This document shows, one piece after another, positions 1-8,095 of a stretch of DNA of 64,000 nucleotides (its first letter is position 1; the number at the start of each line of letters is the position of its first letter). The position numbers and the translations under genes were made by a program. Source of the stretch: a virus; the IMG/VR virus record IMGVR_UViG_3300028859_000006, positions 62,001-126,000 of that record. The stretch is one strand, 5' to 3'. The notes below the pieces were generated by a model. The model did no database searches, had not been told where the DNA came from, and saw only the letters and a list, made by a program, of their open reading frames with translations.

Positions 1-10
1 TAAAATAAAA

Positions 11-286
11 ATGGCTAAGAAAAAAGATTCATATGTCTGTTCAGAGTGTTTAAATGAATTTCCTTCAAAGGAAATTTTTGCTGCATTAGTGCCCAATAGA
101 GAGTATTATACAAATTATTGTAAAAAATGTTTAATTGATTTAGAAATTGATAAATGTAAAGCATATACAAGTAGTACATTCAAAGGTCCTTATATTTTAG
201 TTAAAGATATTGGCAGTGAAAAAAAAGTAACGAAAAAGAAAACAACAACGAAAAAAACTACTAAAAAGATTATTAAAGAAAAATAA
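11..286 (+). CDS. small zinc-ribbon protein with Lys/Thr-rich tail
   Basis: Protein of 91 residues. Two CxxC pairs near residues 10-13 and 37-40 form a probable zinc ribbon. The last 25 residues are a Lys/Thr-rich basic tail (KKTTTKKTTKK) that could bind nucleic acid. It is the first complete gene in the window and lies 8 nt before the next + strand gene, so it is probably in the same operon. Function unknown; the zinc-binding call rests only on cysteine spacing. Confidence 0.75.
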   Translation: MAKKKDSYVCSECLNEFPSKEIFAALVPNREYYTNYCKKCLIDLEIDKCKAYTSSTFKGPYILVKDIGSEKKVTKKKTTTKKTTKKIIKEK

Positions 287-294
287 TTATTTTT

Positions 295-720
295 ATGAAA
301 GATAATAAAGAGAAAATAAAAAAATTACGAAAATATTATTGGGATAATTGTAGTCATGCATCAAGAGAAGAGTGGTCAAATGAAGAAAATGATTTAAAAA
401 ATGATATATCTTCAATATTTGGCAAATTTGATGTCACGGAAGAAAATATTAGTGATGATGAAATAGATAATTTAAAAAACTTAATAGATAATTGTGCTAT
501 AGAAGTTAAAAAAAGCAAAATAAATAGTTATTTAAAATATTTAGATGAAAAAATTATATGGAGATGTGAATCACCATATAACATTATTGAAAAAGAAAAA
601 ATTCAAACAAAATTTGATTATTTTTATAATTTAGATTATGATAAGATAGAAGAATCAGAATTGGATGATTTTTATGATTTAATTCAAAATTTTATGTGGA
701 GTAAAAATGAAAAGAATTAA
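295..720 (+). CDS. hypothetical acidic helical protein
   Basis: 141 residues, rich in Asp, Glu, Lys and Asn, with no recognised motif, signal peptide or membrane segment. Its last codons overlap the start of gmhA by 14 nt, which suggests translational coupling. I do not recognise the family. Confidence 0.7.
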   Translation: MKDNKEKIKKLRKYYWDNCSHASREEWSNEENDLKNDISSIFGKFDVTEENISDDEIDNLKNLIDNCAIEVKKSKINSYLKYLDEKIIWRCESPYNIIEKEKIQTKFDYFYNLDYDKIEESELDDFYDLIQNFMWSKNEKN

Positions 721-1282
721 AAATATAATAAGAGAATCAATAAATGTAAAAGAATTAATTTATTCTGATGATACTTTAATTAAAACAATAGAAGATATTA
801 CTAATTTGATGATTAAGTGCTTTAAAAATGACGGTAAAGTTCTTTTATGTGGAAATGGTGGAAGTGCTGCTGATGCTCAGCACATTGCTGCAGAATTATC
901 AGGTAGATTTTATATAGATAGAGATCCATTATTTGCTGAAGCATTACATGTAAATACATCATATTTGACTGCTGTTGCAAACGATTATTCCTTTGATAAT
1001 ATATATTCAAGATTAATAAAAGGAATGGGTAGAAAAAATGATATTCTAATTGCAATCTCAACCTCAGGTAACTCTAATAATGTTTTTAATGCTTGTTATG
1101 AAGCTAATAAATTAGGAATGATAACTATTGCATTAACAGGTAAAGATGGTGGAAAACTCAAAGGAATAAGTAATTACACAATTAATGTTCCATCTGATAA
1201 TACACCAAGAATACAAGAATCTCATATTATGATTGGACATATCATATGTGAAATGGTAGAAGAAATAATGTTTAAAAAATAA
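707..1282 (+). CDS. gmhA: phosphoheptose isomerase (GmhA-like)
   Basis: 191 residues, the usual GmhA length. The SIS-domain sugar-phosphate loop CGNGGSAADAQH (about residues 48-59) and the downstream ISTSGNSNN loop are intact, as is the C-terminal QESHIMIGH helix with the expected Glu and His. GmhA converts sedoheptulose 7-phosphate to D-glycero-D-manno-heptose 7-phosphate, the first step of ADP-heptose synthesis for LPS core or glycans. No other heptose-pathway gene is nearby, so the phage enzyme would have to feed a host pathway or act on a related sugar. Confidence 0.92.
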   Translation: MKRIKNIIRESINVKELIYSDDTLIKTIEDITNLMIKCFKNDGKVLLCGNGGSAADAQHIAAELSGRFYIDRDPLFAEALHVNTSYLTAVANDYSFDNIYSRLIKGMGRKNDILIAISTSGNSNNVFNACYEANKLGMITIALTGKDGGKLKGISNYTINVPSDNTPRIQESHIMIGHIICEMVEEIMFKK

Positions 1283-1291
1283 TAAAATCAA

Positions 1292-1690
1292 ATGAAAATA
1301 CGAAATGGATTTGTAAGTAACTCATCATCAAGCAGTTTTGTAGTAATTAAAGATTCTTTAACTAATAAACAAAAAGAAATGATTTATGATTATCAAAGTT
1401 ATGTTGAGTTTTTTAAAACTATTGATGAAATATGTATAGATAAATTCGAATATTGTGATACTGATCCATGGAGAATAGTTGATTATAATGATTTTATATT
1501 TGGTGAAACTTCAATGGATAATTTTAGTATGCAAGATTTTTTAGATTATATAAAAGTTGATCCAGATTCAATTAATTGGAACGAAGGATATAATGACGAG
1601 CCATATCAAAGTCAATTAGATTTTATAACTGAGTCAAAAAAAAAGTTTCGTAAAAAAAAACTTATTAAATTAAAATATAAAAAATATTAA
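1292..1690 (+). CDS. hypothetical protein with FVSNSSSSSF N-terminal leader
   Basis: 132 residues. It begins MKIRNGFVSNSSSSSFVV, an N-terminal signature I know from many phage proteins of unknown function. The body contains DPWRIVDYNDFIFGETS, shared with the next gene, and it ends in the basic tail FRKKKLIKLKYKKY, an instance of the [RK]KxKLxKL tail found throughout the window. It is the first of a tandem paralogous pair. Confidence 0.8.
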   Translation: MKIRNGFVSNSSSSSFVVIKDSLTNKQKEMIYDYQSYVEFFKTIDEICIDKFEYCDTDPWRIVDYNDFIFGETSMDNFSMQDFLDYIKVDPDSINWNEGYNDEPYQSQLDFITESKKKFRKKKLIKLKYKKY

Positions 1691-1695
1691 AATAG

Positions 1696-2172
1696 ATGAA
1701 AATTGAACCAAGTAGTTTTGTAGTTTCAAAAAAAGCGTTAAGTAAGAGACAAAAAGATATGATTATTAATTATGTTGATTGGATAAATATATTTATAACA
1801 AATGAAGATGATATTGATAAATTTAAAAATTATGAACCAAAATCTTGGAATATAACAGAATATAATGATTTAATATTTGGTGAAACATCTAAATATATAT
1901 TTGATATGATTGAATATTTAAAATATATAAGTGTTGATAGTAATTATATAATGTTTGATGACGGATGTACTGAACCAAGTGAAAATCAACTTGAATTTAT
2001 TAGTAATATTAAACAAGTAATTAAAAGTTCTGAAATTGAAAAAAATGAAAACATAAAAAAAGATTTTAAAACATCAGTAAATAGTTTAGATTTTAGTAAA
2101 TCAAAACCTAGTATTAATGGCATAATTTTTAATCAATCTAAGTCAAAAAGGCACGAAAAAAAGAAAAAATGA
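1696..2172 (+). CDS. paralogue of the preceding FVSNSSSSSF-type protein
   Basis: 158 residues. It aligns with the preceding protein over KxLxxxQKxMIxxY, the central SWNITEYNDLIFGETS segment and the EPSENQLEFI segment, so the pair is a tandem duplication. The Ser-rich leader is eroded to MKIEPSSFVVS. A Lys-rich C-terminal extension replaces the KLxKL tail of its neighbour. The stop overlaps the next ATG (ATGA). Confidence 0.78.
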   Translation: MKIEPSSFVVSKKALSKRQKDMIINYVDWINIFITNEDDIDKFKNYEPKSWNITEYNDLIFGETSKYIFDMIEYLKYISVDSNYIMFDDGCTEPSENQLEFISNIKQVIKSSEIEKNENIKKDFKTSVNSLDFSKSKPSINGIIFNQSKSKRHEKKKK

Positions 2173-2432
2173 GTCAAAAATTTTTAAAATATAATTTTAA
2201 TGAGGTTGATAATTCATCAAATCTACATAAGTATATTGATAAATATAATAGTTTAGTACTTTATATTTTCAAATCTAGTTGGGAAAAATATTATATTTGT
2301 GTAGAAGAATGGGGTGATGAAGAAAAATCAGAATTAAAATGCTTAACAGTAAAAGATATTAATAAAATTTATGGAATAAATAATTTTTTAAGAAAGGAAA
2401 AAATAAATGAAATTAATGAAAGCTCATTGTAA
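2169..2432 (+). CDS. hypothetical protein
   Basis: 87 residues, no recognised domain. It contains a WEKYYICVEEWGDEEKSELKCLTV stretch that looks like beta strands. It overlaps the previous gene by 4 nt (ATGA) and the next by 26 nt, typical of the tightly coupled operons here. Confidence 0.7.
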   Translation: MSQKFLKYNFNEVDNSSNLHKYIDKYNSLVLYIFKSSWEKYYICVEEWGDEEKSELKCLTVKDINKIYGINNFLRKEKINEINESSL

Positions 2433-2685
2433 AAATAATTTTTATCAATTTGAAAAAAATAAATATTATATTATTAATAACATTTATTCAGTATTTGATA
2501 AAGATGATTTTATATCAATTGAAGATAATGAACATTTGGTATTTAGATTTAGATTAAATAAATCTATGACATATGTTGATGATTTTATAGGTGATAATGA
2601 ATATTATTTTTATGACTATTTTTGTTTTTTAAATGAAGAAAGAAAGAAAAAATTAGAAAAACTATCTGAGTTAGAAAAAAGTTAG
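2407..2685 (+). CDS. small protein of the KLxKL-tail family
   Basis: 92 residues. The KYYIINNIYS strand followed by YDYFCFLNEERKKKLEKL matches the layout of the 15-gene family at 51261-55162 (KYYxVxDI ... YEYFYTKQEERKIKLEKL), so this is a distant single copy. The start overlaps the previous gene by 26 nt; a start at the second Met is also possible. The stop codon lies inside the stem of the terminator that closes the operon. Confidence 0.72.
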   Translation: MKLMKAHCKNNFYQFEKNKYYIINNIYSVFDKDDFISIEDNEHLVFRFRLNKSMTYVDDFIGDNEYYFYDYFCFLNEERKKKLEKLSELEKS

Positions 2686-2708
2686 TAATTTTTACTAACT
2701 TTTTTTTA
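2676..2708 (+). terminator. rho-independent terminator
   Basis: AAAGTTAGTAA-TTT-TTACTAACTTT hairpin followed by a run of T. It closes the first operon; a TATATATA stretch and the next ATG follow at once. Confidence 0.8.
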
Positions 2709-2719
2709 TATATATTAGT

Positions 2720-3262
2720 ATGAAATATTTGAAAAAATTTGAAAATTATGATTTAAGAGGAGAATATCCTGATATGTTTGAACCAAGAACAGAAGAGGAC
2801 GAGCCTCAAATTGTACCAGGGTTTGAAGATGGTACAATAGATCCAGATGATGATGAGGTATATCATATTAGTAGTGAAGTTAGTGAGAAGGAACAATATG
2901 AAAATTTTAAAAAAATAACAAAAGAAAGAAATTTCAAAGAAACTAATAATGAAATAATTATAAACATTCACAAATTATATCATGATTTTTATATGTCTAT
3001 TTATAATCCTAATAAGCATTATTCAAAATTTCTAAGAGAAGAAATTATAGGTAAATATATATCAGATGGAGTAATTGATTTTATGACTGATATAAAATAT
3101 CATGGTATAATAAAAGGATTAAACTTTCAATATATTAATGAAAGTGCTCTTGTTTCTGCTGAATTAGTCGGAATAGATGAGTTAAAATACGAAAATTCAA
3201 TATGTATGAATATTATTACTATTGATAAACTAAAGACTAATGCAAATAAATTCAATTTATGA
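2720..3262 (+). CDS. leader/NKFN-tail protein
   Basis: 180 residues. It starts MKYLKKFENYD, a member of the M-K-x-[IL]-K-x-[FY]-E leader class, and ends NANKFNL. The middle is acidic (TIDPDDDEVYH). It is the first gene after a terminator and has TATATATA 6 nt before the ATG. The stop overlaps the next start (TTATGAAA). Function unknown; the leader resembles T4 capsid-targeting peptides. Confidence 0.78.
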   Translation: MKYLKKFENYDLRGEYPDMFEPRTEEDEPQIVPGFEDGTIDPDDDEVYHISSEVSEKEQYENFKKITKERNFKETNNEIIINIHKLYHDFYMSIYNPNKHYSKFLREEIIGKYISDGVIDFMTDIKYHGIIKGLNFQYINESALVSAELVGIDELKYENSICMNIITIDKLKTNANKFNL

Positions 3263-3546
3263 AACATATTAATAAATTTAAAATGAATGAGAAAAAGTCA
3301 GATAATATACAGAAATATAATATAGGAAATTATGTTAAATTAAAAGCAATAATTTTTATTGATAATATTCCAAGATATACAAAAATAATAAAAATAGATC
3401 CAACTGTTAATGGCTATTATTATTTATGTAATGATCCTAATAACAAAACAATTTGGGTATCGAATGATGAAATTGAAAGAAAATTAACAACTAATGAGAT
3501 TGAAAAATATGAATTAGATTCAAATGTAAATAAATTTAATTTATGA
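3259..3546 (+). CDS. leader/NKFN-tail protein, small beta-barrel type
   Basis: 95 residues. MKHINKFKMNE leader, then IGNYVKLKAIIFI and YYYLCNDPNNKTIWV, a strand pattern typical of SH3-like barrels. It ends NVNKFNL. ATGA overlaps on both sides place it in one operon with its neighbours. Confidence 0.75.
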   Translation: MKHINKFKMNEKKSDNIQKYNIGNYVKLKAIIFIDNIPRYTKIIKIDPTVNGYYYLCNDPNNKTIWVSNDEIERKLTTNEIEKYELDSNVNKFNL

Positions 3547-3878
3547 ATAACCACAAATCAGATATAGTAATAGAGCATGAAATAGAATATCATTCATTAA
3601 AATTTAATTCTATAGATAAAGATGATGTTAAATTTATTACTAAATTTATACAAAAATATAAATATGTGAAAATAATACATGAATTAAATAATAATATTGA
3701 AATATCATATTATAAAAATAATGCATTTCATAATGATTTCGGACCATCTATATTATATAAAAAAGATAATGAAATAATTATTAATAAAAAATATTATTTG
3801 AATGGAGTTGAATTAAGTTATGATACTTGGAAAAATGGATTTCGTAAATACAAATTATTAAAATTAAAAGAACTATAA
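3543..3878 (+). CDS. NDFGPS-repeat protein with KLxKL tail
   Basis: 111 residues. The segment FHNDFGPSILY ... KKYYLNGVELS is one copy of the (H/N)xxGPA...YxNG repeat common in phage proteins of unknown function. It ends FRKYKLLKLKEL, so it has the KLxKL tail rather than NKFN. The last third and the terminator behind it are duplicated immediately downstream. Confidence 0.75.
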   Translation: MNNHKSDIVIEHEIEYHSLKFNSIDKDDVKFITKFIQKYKYVKIIHELNNNIEISYYKNNAFHNDFGPSILYKKDNEIIINKKYYLNGVELSYDTWKNGFRKYKLLKLKEL

Positions 3879-3896
3879 TTAAATTATAGATTTTTA
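3873..3896 (+). terminator. rho-independent terminator, copy 1
   Basis: CTATAATT-T-AATTATAG type palindrome at 3873-3889 followed by ATTTTTATTT. The same hairpin recurs exactly 100 nt downstream. Confidence 0.65.
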
Positions 3897-3978
3897 TTTA
3901 GATGGAGTTGAATTAAATTATGAAAAATGTAAAAATAAATTTCGTAATTATAAGTTATTAAAATTAAAAAATCTATAA
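3892..3978 (+). pseudogene. duplicated 3' fragment of the NDFGPS-repeat gene
   Basis: Without a start codon, this stretch translates as FYLDGVELNYEKCKNKFRNY followed by KLLKLKNL and a stop. It is a diverged copy of the last ~28 codons of the gene at 3543-3878, and the downstream terminator is duplicated with it. It is one of four orphan 3' fragments in the window that retain the KLxKL tail. Confidence 0.75.
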
Positions 3979-3998
3979 TTAAATTATAGATTTTTATA
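3973..3998. terminator. terminator, copy 2 (convergent)
   Basis: Second copy of the CTATAATT/AATTATAG hairpin, with T runs on both sides. It sits between convergent transcription units and can serve both strands; the - strand gene at 3994-4653 ends in it. Confidence 0.65.
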
Positions 3999-4653
3999 AA
4001 TTAAATTTGTTGGTAGATTTTTTTATCTTTAAATAATCTTCAACCTCTTTTTTGCTTTTAGAATATAATTTAATATCTTTAATTCTAAATTCATGTTTTC
4101 CTAGATTTTTAATAATAGGATTTGTATCATTATAAAACTGATTTATCTCTCCTATCATTTTTTTAGGTATATCTCTATATTCAATTACATATGTATTTTT
4201 CTCGTTTTGTCTAATAACTCTTCCAATGTTATTATTTATATATTCATCAAAAATATTGTCGTCATCACTATATCTATTACTATTTATTTCGCATAATACA
4301 TAATCTCCTATCATTGGTTCATCTGGAATCTTCCAGTCAGATTTCAATGTAAACATATATGCATTTTTCATAGTTATTATTTCATCTGTTTTAATATCTT
4401 GAACATCTACATAAGCATTATATAATAAATTAGTTGTTACATTCCTATAACCTCTTCCACTCCAATATATTTGTATAACTTTATATTCTCTACCATATTT
4501 AATTTCTTTTTCATTACCATATTCTAATTCACCATACTGAGTTATTCTACCTGTATAGTCACGATATGCGTCAAATTTTGTAGAACAAATTACAATATCA
4601 TTTACTGAATATACAATATCATCGTTACTCTCATATTTTTTTATATATTTCAT
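3994..4653 (-). CDS. leader/NKFN-tail protein
   Basis: 219 residues. MKYIKKYESNDD leader; two barrel-like segments (VNDIVICSTKF and IGDYVLCEINS ... NNNIGRVIRQ ... YVIEYRDIPKKMIG); ends STNKFNL. The N-terminal half looks like an extra barrel module added to the standard GDYV-NNNIGK-YxxIP core. It is the last gene of a - strand operon, so its NKFNL tail does not overlap a following start codon. Confidence 0.78.
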   Translation of the reverse strand: MKYIKKYESNDDIVYSVNDIVICSTKFDAYRDYTGRITQYGELEYGNEKEIKYGREYKVIQIYWSGRGYRNVTTNLLYNAYVDVQDIKTDEIITMKNAYMFTLKSDWKIPDEPMIGDYVLCEINSNRYSDDDNIFDEYINNNIGRVIRQNEKNTYVIEYRDIPKKMIGEINQFYNDTNPIIKNLGKHEFRIKDIKLYSKSKKEVEDYLKIKKSTNKFNL

Positions 4654-4656
4654 AAT

Positions 4657-4845
4657 TTAAAATTTTGTTTGAAATGATACCATATCTTTTGTTTTATTGG
4701 GCATTACATCAACTGGCTCAAGTGTACCTCCACCTTTTTTCTTTTTCTTTTTCTTTTTCTCTTCATTTTTATATGATTTGTGCTGTGGTTTATATGGAAC
4801 ATATTCAACACCAACATATTCTTCAAATGTTTTTAAATTTTTCAT
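4657..4845 (-). CDS. small Lys-rich leader protein
   Basis: 62 residues: MKNLKTFEEYVGVEYV leader, then a run of nine Lys and GGG, then VDVMPNKTKDMVSFQTKF. It lacks a barrel core; the end QTKF may be a shortened NKFN tail. A basic small protein with this leader fits a DNA-associated internal head protein, but that is inference. Confidence 0.65.
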   Translation of the reverse strand: MKNLKTFEEYVGVEYVPYKPQHKSYKNEEKKKKKKKKGGGTLEPVDVMPNKTKDMVSFQTKF

Positions 4846-4864
4846 AAATTAAATTTTTTTTGTA

Positions 4865-5263
4865 TCATATATTATATTTTTTAGATTTAATATAAAGTAA
4901 TATATTATCATCTTCAATATCTACATTGTAAAAATTTATAATAATTCCTGGAGAACCTTTTTCGTTTAATGCTCTTAAATAACCATAACTAAAACCATAA
5001 TCACCTATTCTTAATCCAATTGAATCACCATCATTAATATAAAAATCATTATGTATATTTATTTCAAGCATCTCAATATTATCAGATTTTTTATAATAAT
5101 GTTTATTTGTATTAATATTAATAGTAAATCCAACTGCTTTTGAATTATCTTTTAATATTATTAATTTTTTAATAGCTTCATGCATACCAAAAAATTCACA
5201 AAAATCAAATAATTCAATAGTTATTTTTGTTTCTAATGATTCAAATGTTTTTAAATATTTCAT
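4865..5263 (-). CDS. leader protein with KYNI end
   Basis: 132 residues. MKYLKTFESLETK leader; the body has INIHNDFYINDGDSIGLRIG. It ends SKKYNI, a variant of NKFNI. ATGA overlap with the upstream gene. Function unknown. Confidence 0.75.
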   Translation of the reverse strand: MKYLKTFESLETKITIELFDFCEFFGMHEAIKKLIILKDNSKAVGFTININTNKHYYKKSDNIEMLEINIHNDFYINDGDSIGLRIGDYGFSYGYLRALNEKGSPGIIINFYNVDIEDDNILLYIKSKKYNI

Positions 5264-5589
5264 ATGTTAAATTTATTTGCAATAATATTCAATTTATATT
5301 TTTTTATTTCTTTATCAGTTGCTAATTTTAACTCATTTGAATATGCTTTATATAAATTTTTATTTCTACCATTAAATGCCCATTTTATATCATCTGGAAT
5401 ATTTTCATATTTCACATTATATATAATATATTTTGGTATTTCAAAATGCTCAGTTATACTAACAATTTTTCCTATATTGTTATTTAAAAAATCATATAAT
5501 TGTGGAGTATATGATATGTATTTAACTATTACATATTGACCAACTTTAAATTTTTTACTTATATTTTCAAATGTTTTAATATATTTCAT
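5260..5589 (-). CDS. leader/NKFN-tail barrel protein
   Basis: 109 residues with the full layout of this family: MKYIKTFENISKK leader, FKVGQYVIVKYI strand, FLNNNIGKIVSI, YNVKYENIPDDI, a basic ELKLATDKEIKKYKL helix, and NKFNI at the end. It follows the broken gene 5586-5998 with a 4-nt overlap. Confidence 0.8.
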   Translation of the reverse strand: MKYIKTFENISKKFKVGQYVIVKYISYTPQLYDFLNNNIGKIVSITEHFEIPKYIIYNVKYENIPDDIKWAFNGRNKNLYKAYSNELKLATDKEIKKYKLNIIANKFNI

Positions 5590-5998
5590 AAGTTAAATTT
5601 ACTTGTCATTTTATATATTTCATATTTAGAGTCAAAATCATCATTTGTTATTTGTTCAATAATATCATTTATATTACCAATTATATCAAATTTTATTCTA
5701 TTTGAATATTCAGAATAAATTTCTAATCCTTTTATAGTTTTAAAATATTCTAATATATATTTATAAAATGATTCATTATTCTCTATTCTAATAGATAAAT
5801 GTTTACCAAGAATATTATCTACTGATATATCAAATAATAATCTTCTATCTGAAATAAAATATTCTGTTTCATATGTTCTATTTTCAAAATAATTTGAATA
5901 ATTAATTCCATAAAAACTAAAAAATTTATTTAAATGACTTAATATTTTTTTATATCAGTGACTTCATTAATGTCTTCATATATTTTTAAATGTTTCAT
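5586..5998 (-). pseudogene. frameshifted leader/NKFN-tail gene
   Basis: The - strand reading frame starts MKHLKIYEDINEVTDIKK and stops after 19 codons, at a run of seven A. Adding one A restores one open frame to the 3' end, finishing MTSKFNL. Its end (YFKTIKGLEIY ... IIGNINDIIEQI) is paralogous to the intact gene 6339-6776 (YMKTIKGIRFN ... IEGNVNDIINQI). Overlaps with both neighbours are of the normal ATGA type, so the gene was recently functional or is expressed by slippage; an assembly error at the homopolymer is also possible. Confidence 0.8.
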
Positions 5999-6342
5999 AT
6001 ATTAAATTTTTTTGCCGCTATTATTGCTTCTAACTCTTCTTTATTTTTAGAATTATAATTTATTTCATTTCTAGACATTACTCTACAATATTTATCTATA
6101 TCGCCTTCTTTCATAAAAAATTTATCTTTAAATTTTTGAGGTAAATCATCATAATAAATAGCATATTTGAATTTTCCATTATCAGGAATATATTTTACAT
6201 ATTTACCTATATTATTTTTTTCAAATTCAATAATATCTTTATAATTTTCTTTATCAAACATATCAGGAATTTCCTTGCATATAACATAGTCTCCTAAATT
6301 GAGTCTTTTATTACTAGTTTCAAATGTTTTTATATATTTCAT
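5995..6342 (-). CDS. leader/NKFN-tail barrel protein
   Basis: 115 residues. MKYIKTFETSNKR leader, LNLGDYVICKEI, NNIGKYVKYI, YAIYYDDLPQKF, ending AAKKFNI. Member of the GDYV-NNIGK-YxxIP group; ATGA overlaps on both sides. Confidence 0.8.
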   Translation of the reverse strand: MKYIKTFETSNKRLNLGDYVICKEIPDMFDKENYKDIIEFEKNNIGKYVKYIPDNGKFKYAIYYDDLPQKFKDKFFMKEGDIDKYCRVMSRNEINYNSKNKEELEAIIAAKKFNI

Positions 6343-6776
6343 ATGTTAAATTTATTTGTAATTGCGAACAATTTTATTTTTTCATTATCTATTTGATTAA
6401 TAATATCATTAACATTTCCTTCAATATAAAATTCATATTCATCACTTACTTTTTTATTAAATCTTATTCCTTTTATTGTTTTCATATATTCAGGTATAGA
6501 TGAAATAATAATATCGTTACTATTATTAAATGAATCTAAAACAAAGTATTCATCATTTCCCGTCATTATAGAAAATAACACTTTTTCAGTATTCTTTAAA
6601 TAAAATGAGAATTGAATATCTTCGTCTTCACTAAAATTAACGCACTCATAACCAAAATTCATGATAATTTTCCTAATATATTTTGCAAATTTAGGTAAAT
6701 TATCTTTCATACGTTTAATATCATCGTCTGTATAATATTCTCCTTCAAATATGGTATATTCTTTAATATGTTTCAT
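6339..6776 (-). CDS. leader/NKFN-tail protein
   Basis: 145 residues. MKHIKEYTIFEGEYY leader (the E-G pair after TIF would suit a T4 gp21-type cleavage site), an alpha/beta body without the GDYV core, ending ITNKFNI. It is the intact paralogue of the frameshifted gene 5586-5998. Confidence 0.78.
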   Translation of the reverse strand: MKHIKEYTIFEGEYYTDDDIKRMKDNLPKFAKYIRKIIMNFGYECVNFSEDEDIQFSFYLKNTEKVLFSIMTGNDEYFVLDSFNNSNDIIISSIPEYMKTIKGIRFNKKVSDEYEFYIEGNVNDIINQIDNEKIKLFAITNKFNI

Positions 6777-7108
6777 ATGTTAAATTTATTTGATTGTAAT
6801 ATAAGTTTTAATTCTTTTTTATTTTTAGACCAATATTTTATATCTTCTTTATTTAATGCTAATATATTATCTCCATATTCAGCAAATTTAAAAAAACTTA
6901 ATTCATCTGGTATATGATAATATTCTATCAAATAAGAATCATCAATATCATCATATTTACTCTCTAATATTTCAATTAGTTTACCAATATTATTTTTAGT
7001 AAAATCGTTAACTTCAGTAAAAAATTCAAGATTACTATATCCTATTACATAATCACCAACTTCTGGTTCATTTACATTCAATTTTTCGTATTCTTTTATA
7101 TATTTCAT
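6773..7108 (-). CDS. leader/NKFN-tail barrel protein
   Basis: 111 residues. MKYIKEYEKLNVNEPEVGDY leader and first strand, NNIGKLIEI, YLIEYYHIPDEL, a SKNKKELKLILQ helix, ending SNKFNI. It is closely related to the next gene upstream (7105-7437), sharing NEPEVGDY and the KNKxxLxxILQ helix. Confidence 0.8.
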   Translation of the reverse strand: MKYIKEYEKLNVNEPEVGDYVIGYSNLEFFTEVNDFTKNNIGKLIEILESKYDDIDDSYLIEYYHIPDELSFFKFAEYGDNILALNKEDIKYWSKNKKELKLILQSNKFNI

Positions 7109-7437
7109 ATGTTAAATTTATTTGTTTGTAATATCATTTCTAAATATTCTTTATTTTTTGAATATTTTATTAAATCTTCTTTTTTAAATCTAAACGAAGT
7201 ATCATTATTCATAGATTTATATATATCTATTTCTTTTGGTATATTATTATATTTTACTAAATATGTAACAATATTATACATATCTTTTTCTATTTTAATT
7301 AATTGCCCTATATTATTTGTTACAAAAATATTCGCAGGATGATCATCATCAGCGTTTTTCCATTTTGCTAATATATAATCACCAACTTCTGGCTCATTTG
7401 AATCTTCATACTCCTCATATAATTTCAAATGCTTCAT
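7105..7437 (-). CDS. leader/NKFN-tail barrel protein
   Basis: 110 residues. MKHLKLYEEYEDSNEPEVGD start, ILAKWKNADDD, NNIGQLIKI, YLVKYNNIPKEI, ending QTNKFNI. Its start touches the stop of the Nudix gene, so the whole - strand block down to 3994 is probably one operon beginning at 8018. Confidence 0.8.
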   Translation of the reverse strand: MKHLKLYEEYEDSNEPEVGDYILAKWKNADDDHPANIFVTNNIGQLIKIEKDMYNIVTYLVKYNNIPKEIDIYKSMNNDTSFRFKKEDLIKYSKNKEYLEMILQTNKFNI

Positions 7438-8018
7438 TATGATTCAATTCTTTTTAGTAATTTTGTTATTAAACATTTAGTAATTAAGTCATTATTTACT
7501 ATTTGATTAACATCAGCAATAGAAACTCGTATACATTTAGATAATTTTTCATTTTTTGATCCATCAGTAGGTGGTTTCATTTGACGATAAGTATTTACTG
7601 GTAGCTCTAAAAAACAAAGATATACTTGATTAGTACTATATTTATCTGTAAAAAAAGGTCCTTCAATATCAAATGGATATAAATTATTTAAAACTATACC
7701 ACCTTCTTCATATAATTCTCTTCTTATTGTTTGTTCTGGAGTTTCATTTTTTTCTATACTTCCTGTAATTACGGTTAAATAATTAGTTACATTTCTAAGA
7801 TTTGGTATTTCTCTATTTTTATGTTGATATGCTGTAAGATATTCTAATCTCATAAGAAATGTTGCCTCATCTCTGAAATATGGTAATATAGCAACACAAT
7901 CATGACCTTTTAGTATTTCATTTTCTTTATATTGAATCATATCTAAATATTTACCATTAAATAATACTTCTTCATCTGGTATAACTGGTATGTCTTTTAT
8001 TTGTGTAAATTTTTCCAT
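7437..8018 (-). CDS. Nudix hydrolase
   Basis: 193 residues with a perfect Nudix box at about residues 86-108: G-x5-E-x7-R-E-L-Y-E-E-G-G-I. Nudix enzymes hydrolyse nucleoside diphosphates linked to another group (NTPs, ADP-sugars, NAD, capped RNA); the substrate cannot be read from the sequence. It lacks both the leader and the tails seen downstream and is the first gene of a - strand operon. Phage Nudix enzymes often act on host nucleotide signals or RNA ends; this is general knowledge, not shown here. Confidence 0.92.
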   Translation of the reverse strand: MEKFTQIKDIPVIPDEEVLFNGKYLDMIQYKENEILKGHDCVAILPYFRDEATFLMRLEYLTAYQHKNREIPNLRNVTNYLTVITGSIEKNETPEQTIRRELYEEGGIVLNNLYPFDIEGPFFTDKYSTNQVYLCFLELPVNTYRQMKPPTDGSKNEKLSKCIRVSIADVNQIVNNDLITKCLITKLLKRIES

Positions 8019-8095
8019 TAATATTCTTTTTTCTTTATATATTAAAAAACTAAAAGCTTTTTTTTATCTATAAAAATAAAAAATAATTTATAAAA

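Noticed and set aside
2683-2685. Possible recoding of TAG as glutamine
   Set aside because: No tRNA with a CUA anticodon was found; the TAG at 2683-2685 lies in a terminator stem and is followed directly by TAA, and normal stops serve all genes.
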